Below, in pieces: positions 6,874-9,552 of a stretch of DNA of 9,552 nt. The DNA comes from Clostridia bacterium (lineage in GTDB: Bacteria; Bacillota; Clostridia; Oscillospirales; CAG-272). The notes under the pieces were generated by a model, which ran no database searches, had not been told where the DNA came from, and saw only the letters and a list, made by a program, of their open reading frames with translations. Position numbers and translations under genes: made by a program. Location of the stretch: positions 1 to 9,552 of the forward strand of contig CAAGGQ010000022.1 in NCBI GenBank assembly GCA_900769475.1, in the 5' to 3' direction. Each line of letters starts with the position of its first letter. Position 1 is the first letter of the stretch.

Positions 6874-6880
6874 CTATAAT
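6852..6880 (+). promoter_or_regulatory. Perfect-consensus sigma-A promoter of the amino-acid ABC transporter operon
   Basis: TTGACA (6852-6857) and TATAAT (6875-6880) are both perfect and separated by 17 bases. Transcription should start near 6887, giving a leader of about 28 bases that contains GGAGGA (6902-6907). A promoter this strong fits a highly expressed binding protein and usually implies a repressor to hold it down. It also fixes the true start of the first gene at 6915, because the longer open frame from 6828 runs through the promoter. Confidence 0.93.
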
Positions 6881-6914
6881 ATCAGCATCACAAAAAACAT
6901 TGGAGGATCTTATC

Positions 6915-7814
6915 ATGAAAAAGATTACAAGCTTGCTTCTCGCAGCCATTCTGTTGGTTGCATGCCTCGCTTCCTGTGGCAGCCAAACCGGCAAGGTGAA
7001 GGTGATCGACATCGCCCTGACCGAGGAAGAGTACGCCTTTGCTGTTGAAAAGGGCAACACCGAGCTCTTGAACCAGCTCAACGACTTTATGAAGACCATC
7101 AAGGAAAACGGTAAGTTCGACGAGATCATCAACAAGTACTTTGGTGATGGCACTCCCACTCCCGTAACCTCCGCCAAGGAAATGAAGACCGACGGCAGCC
7201 AGCTGATCGTTGCTACCAACGCCGCTTTCGAGCCCTTTGAATACAAGGTTGGCGAGAACTACTACGGCGTAGACATGGAGATCATGGCTCTGTTTGCACA
7301 GCACATTGGCAAGGAGCTCTACATCAACAACATGGAGTTTGACGCCGTTTGTCTGGCCGTTTCCGCTGCCGGCGGTACCTACACCGATTCCGACGGTAAG
7401 GAAGTAACCGTTGCCGGCGGTACCTGCGACGTTGCCGCTGCAGGTCTGACCGTAAACGACGTTCGTAAGCAGATCCTGGATTTCACCGATTCCTACTACA
7501 ACGCATCCCAGATGCTGATCGTTGCCGAGAGCGACACCACCTTTGACGCTTGCAAGACCGCCGCTGACGTGGAAGCCATTCTTAAGACCCTGGGCACCGA
7601 CGTAGCCGTTGGCGTTCAGAACGGTACCACCGGTCAAAAGTACTGCAAGGGCGACGCCGATTGGGGCTTTGACGGCTTTGGCTTTACCACCACCGGCTAC
7701 AACACCGGCGCGCTGGCCGTTCAGAACATCATCAACGGCAACGTGAAGTACGTAGTGATCGACGAAGGTCCCGCAAAGGCCATCGCTGCAAAGATCAACG
7801 ACGCCAATTCGTAA
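6915..7814 (+). CDS. Amino-acid ABC transporter substrate-binding lipoprotein, apparently circularly permuted
   Basis: This 299-residue protein is an SBP_bac_3-type (polar amino acid) binding protein. Residues 1-20 are a lipoprotein signal peptide with lipobox LASC; C21 would be lipidated and anchored outside the membrane. The usual N-terminal strand of the fold, LIVATNAAFEPFEYK, comes only at 97-111, followed by YGVDMEIMALFA (117-128), AAGLTVNDVRKQILDFTDSYY (175-195; R184 is the expected ligand carboxylate contact), GVQNGTTG (233-240) and VIDEGPAK (281-288). The chain stops at 299, lacking the normal last strand and helices. That missing piece, VIDIALTEEEYAFAVEKGN plus the helix ending NKYFG, is found at 30-77, before the core, joined by a PTPVTSAKEM linker. 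A 15-residue insertion is at about 152-168. The start at 6915 has GGAGGA seven bases upstream. The gene has no TTA, CTA or TCA codons, consistent with high expression. The exact ligand is not determined. Confidence 0.93.
   Translation: MKKITSLLLAAILLVACLASCGSQTGKVKVIDIALTEEEYAFAVEKGNTELLNQLNDFMKTIKENGKFDEIINKYFGDGTPTPVTSAKEMKTDGSQLIVATNAAFEPFEYKVGENYYGVDMEIMALFAQHIGKELYINNMEFDAVCLAVSAAGGTYTDSDGKEVTVAGGTCDVAAAGLTVNDVRKQILDFTDSYYNASQMLIVAESDTTFDACKTAADVEAILKTLGTDVAVGVQNGTTGQKYCKGDADWGFDGFGFTTTGYNTGALAVQNIINGNVKYVVIDEGPAKAIAAKINDANS
7367..7425 (+). repeat. 14-bp direct repeats bounding an in-frame insertion in the binding-protein gene
   Basis: TGCCGGCGGTACCT occurs at 7367-7380 and again at 7412-7425, exactly 45 bases (15 codons) apart and in the same reading frame, encoding AGGT(Y) and AGGT(C). 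The 15 residues from one copy to the next, including TDSDGKEV, sit where related binding proteins go straight from a helix into the (C/S)D(V/I)AAAG(L/M)T strand. This is the pattern left by an in-frame duplication or slippage event. Confidence 0.7.
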
Positions 7815-7825
7815 TAACAACGAAT

Positions 7826-7859
7826 ACAAAACAGGGAGAGCCACTCTCCCTGGTTTTGT
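7826..7859 (+). terminator. Intercistronic hairpin, likely leaky terminator or mRNA-stabilising element
   Basis: CAGGGAGAG (7832-7840) pairs perfectly with CTCTCCCTG (7844-7852) around a CCA loop, and flanking ACAAAA (7826-7831) pairs with TTTTGT (7854-7859) past one bulged G. The 3' U-run is short and broken (TTTTGTGTTTTC), so termination is probably partial. It lies between the binding-protein stop and the permease ribosome binding site, the classical place for a structure that lowers downstream gene dosage in ABC operons. Confidence 0.75.
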
Positions 7860-7887
7860 GTTTTCTACAGTTTGAAAGGACGATAGA

Positions 7888-8709
7888 ATGGAACAAGCAT
7901 CCAAAAAACAAAGCTTTTTGAAAAAACACTGGATGGACGGGCTCGCGATCCTGGTGGTCATTGCCCTGGCGATCCTCCTGGCCGTTAGTGTTTATACCCG
8001 GTTCAATTTTGCAAAAAAATGGACCATCTTCTACGATTACTTCATCACCAATCGGGGCTATAAGGATCTGCTCACGGGTATGAAGAACACCGGCTTGATC
8101 TCGGTGCTGGGTCTTTTGATCGGTATCGTGATCGGTACGGTAATTGCCATCATCAAGGTGATCCCTCCCTACAAAAAAGTCACCCGCTACGCCCAAAAGG
8201 TGTGCAACGTGTACGTGGCCTTCTTCCGCGGAACTCCCATCGTGGTACAGCTCCTAGTGGGCTATTACATTCTGCTCCCCCTCATTGGGCTTTCCCTTCC
8301 CCCGGTTACCTCCTGTATGCTCATCTTTGGCTTGAACAGCGGCGCGTATATCTCCGAGATCATGCGCGGCGGTATCAACTCGGTGGATGCGGGTCAGTTG
8401 GAGGCCGCCCGCGCCGTGGGACTTTCCTTCCCCACCTCCATGCTCAAGATCGTGGTTCCTCAGGCCATTAAGAACATCCTGCCTACCCTGGGCAACGAGT
8501 TTATTGCCCTGATCAAGGAGACCGCCATTGTTGGTTACGTGGGAGCCATGGATATTACCAAGGCTTTCCAGGATCAAGGAAGCAACTCCTACGAGTATAT
8601 GATCCCCTATCTGGTCATGGCCCTGCTGTATATTATCATCGTTGCGGCCATTGCCGGATTGATAAAGCTGATGGAAAGGAGCTTGGCAAAAAATGAACGC
8701 AGAAAATAA
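7888..8709 (+). CDS. Amino-acid ABC transporter permease, HisM/GlnP type
   Basis: The 273-residue membrane protein forms the channel of the importer, probably as a homodimer because only one permease gene is present. Hydrophobic segments are visible at about 18-36, 68-90, 108-135, 138-158, 201-220 and 238-262. The cytoplasmic EAA loop that docks on the ATPase is at about 171-203 (LEAARAVGLS, then IVVPQAIKNILP), with the conserved G178 and P191. The FFRGTPIVVQL motif (112-122) is characteristic of the polar amino acid (HisM/GlnP) permease family. The first 17 residues are charged and cytoplasmic. There is an unusually long loop between helix 1 and helix 2 (about 37-66), which may be periplasm-facing in topology terms, i.e. 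extracellular here. The start has AAAGGA (7875-7880) seven bases upstream. The gene's end overlaps the ATPase start by 17 bases, giving coupled translation. Confidence 0.95.
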   Translation: MEQASKKQSFLKKHWMDGLAILVVIALAILLAVSVYTRFNFAKKWTIFYDYFITNRGYKDLLTGMKNTGLISVLGLLIGIVIGTVIAIIKVIPPYKKVTRYAQKVCNVYVAFFRGTPIVVQLLVGYYILLPLIGLSLPPVTSCMLIFGLNSGAYISEIMRGGINSVDAGQLEAARAVGLSFPTSMLKIVVPQAIKNILPTLGNEFIALIKETAIVGYVGAMDITKAFQDQGSNSYEYMIPYLVMALLYIIIVAAIAGLIKLMERSLAKNERRK

Positions 8710-9481
8710 AACCCCTCTCATTGAAGTCAAGGGCCTGGTCAAGCGGTTTGGCGACTTGGTGGTTCTCAACGGCATTGACGAAACCATTTACAAGGGCGAG
8801 AAGGTCTCCATCATCGGCCCCTCGGGCAGCGGAAAGAGCACCTTTTTGCGTTGTCTGAACTGCCTGGAGGATCCCGACGGTGGCTCGATCCTCTTTGGCG
8901 GCGAGAACATTGCCGACATGAAGGTGGACATAAACAAGCACCGCCGTCACATGGGCATGGTCTTTCAGCAATTCAATCTTTTCAACAATAAAACAGTTCT
9001 GGAGAACATCATGTTAGCCCCCGTACATCTGCGCATTAAGGATGCCGGTGGACTCTTTGCTCCTCGTGCCACCAAAGCGGCCATTCGAGCGCAGGCCAAG
9101 GAGGAGGCTATGAACCTCCTGCGCCGCATTGGTCTGGAGGACAAGGCCAACGCCTACCCCTCTACCCTTTCGGGCGGACAGAAGCAGAGAATTGCCATTG
9201 TTCGCGCCCTGGCCATGAATCCCCAGGTGCTGCTGTTTGACGAGCCCACCTCGGCTCTCGACCCCGAAATGGTTGGCGAGGTGCTGGATCTGATCAAGGA
9301 GCTGGCCGACGAGGGCATGACCATGGTGATCGTGACCCACGAAATGGGCTTTGCCCGGGAGGTTTCCGACCGCGTCCTCTTTATGGACGGCGGTGTGATT
9401 GCCGAGGCCGCGCCCCCCGCCGAGCTCTTTGGCAATCCCCAAAACCCCCGCACCAAGGAATTTTTGAGTAAAGTTTTATAA
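8693..9481 (+). CDS. Amino-acid ABC transporter ATP-binding protein, GlnQ type
   Basis: The 262-residue cytoplasmic ATPase powers the importer. All ABC motifs are present: Walker A GPSGSGKST (42-50), Q-loop FQQFNLF (91-97), signature LSGGQKQR (159-166), Walker B VLLFDEP (179-185), D-loop SALD (187-190) and switch H216 in VTHEM. The sequence around the signature and the ending (GVIAEAAPPAELFGNPQNPR) are those of the polar amino acid (GlnQ/HisP) subfamily. Between the Q-loop and the signature there are about 14 extra residues compared with typical GlnQ proteins, around 113-134 (DAGGLFAPRATKAA), in the helical subdomain. The start at 8693 uses AAAGGAG (8675-8681), 11 bases upstream and inside the permease gene. 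It is the last gene of the operon. Confidence 0.96.
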   Translation: MNAENKTPLIEVKGLVKRFGDLVVLNGIDETIYKGEKVSIIGPSGSGKSTFLRCLNCLEDPDGGSILFGGENIADMKVDINKHRRHMGMVFQQFNLFNNKTVLENIMLAPVHLRIKDAGGLFAPRATKAAIRAQAKEEAMNLLRRIGLEDKANAYPSTLSGGQKQRIAIVRALAMNPQVLLFDEPTSALDPEMVGEVLDLIKELADEGMTMVIVTHEMGFAREVSDRVLFMDGGVIAEAAPPAELFGNPQNPRTKEFLSKVL

Positions 9482-9521
9482 AGAAAGCCGCCCCCTCTCT
9501 GTGGAGAGGGGGCGGCTTTCT
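9482..9521. terminator. 18-bp perfect hairpin after the transporter operon
   Basis: Bases 9482-9499 and 9504-9521 are perfectly complementary around a TGTG loop; the core is GCCGCCCCCTCTC with its complement. The only U-rich stretch (CTTTCT) is within the 3' arm, and what follows is GACAAAGGAG, so it lacks a standard U-tract. It starts directly after the stop codon. It should still end or protect the transcript, and being symmetric it could act on both strands. The remaining bases to 9552 contain an AAAGGAG but no start codon, so a next gene is not demonstrable. Confidence 0.75.
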
Positions 9522-9552
9522 GACAAAGGAGTTCGCACTGACATTTTAAAAA

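Noticed and set aside
6828..6914. A 29-residue N-terminal extension of the binding protein
   Set aside because: It contains the TTGACA/TATAAT promoter and would bury the lipoprotein signal peptide; the ATG at 6915 has GGAGGA correctly spaced.
6888..7961. A 357-codon open frame on the - strand opposite the binding-protein gene
   Set aside because: Same cause: it is in register with a gene lacking TTA, CTA and TCA codons. It would also run across the promoter and has no ribosome binding site that fits.
9522..9552. Start of another gene after the last hairpin, suggested by AAAGGAG
   Set aside because: No start codon follows within the 31 remaining bases, so there is nothing to annotate.

Overview
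The window looks like chromosomal DNA of a low-motility-signal, anaerobe-type Bacillota (class Clostridia, probably a gut lineage; I cannot place it more finely). The reasons are AGGAGG-type ribosome binding sites, sigma-A promoters with clear -35/-10 boxes, a lipoprotein-anchored amino-acid binding protein of a clostridial type, and moderately GC-rich genes separated by AT-rich gaps. There are nine protein-coding genes, no RNA genes, no CRISPR array and no insertion sequence that I can see.

Region by region: (a) 1-590, the 3' end of a glycoside-hydrolase-like gene on the + strand, closed by a bidirectional terminator at 611-643. (b) 651-4057, a minus-strand operon in the order HAD phosphatase, tldD, tldE, convergent with the first gene. 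tldD carries the HEACGH zinc motif, tldE lacks it, and the two are translationally coupled, so they should make a TldD/TldE heterodimeric protease. (c) 4058-4270, a divergent intergenic region with one promoter facing each way, both of the extended -10 type. (d) 4271-6617, a plus-strand pair: a PHP-domain metal-dependent phosphoesterase-like protein and a DUF1015 protein, ended by a terminator at 6626-6667. (e) 6618-6914, an AT-rich regulatory gap containing a perfect-consensus sigma-A promoter and ArgR-box-like sites. (f) 6915-9481, a complete polar amino-acid ABC importer in the order binding lipoprotein, HisM/GlnP-type permease, GlnQ-type ATPase. A strong hairpin lies between the first two genes, and an 18-bp perfect hairpin follows the last.

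The importer works as one unit: the lipoprotein captures an amino acid outside the membrane, a permease dimer forms the channel, and an ATPase dimer powers it. The hairpin after the binding-protein gene probably keeps that protein in excess over the membrane parts. The most notable observation is that the binding protein appears circularly permuted: the segment that normally ends this family (residues about 28-77) sits at the N-terminus, just after the lipidated cysteine, and the protein stops where that segment would normally begin. A 15-residue insertion flanked by 14-bp direct repeats is also present in the same gene. The other genes look like ordinary housekeeping or accessory metabolism. 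I found no mobile element, defence system or RiPP cluster.
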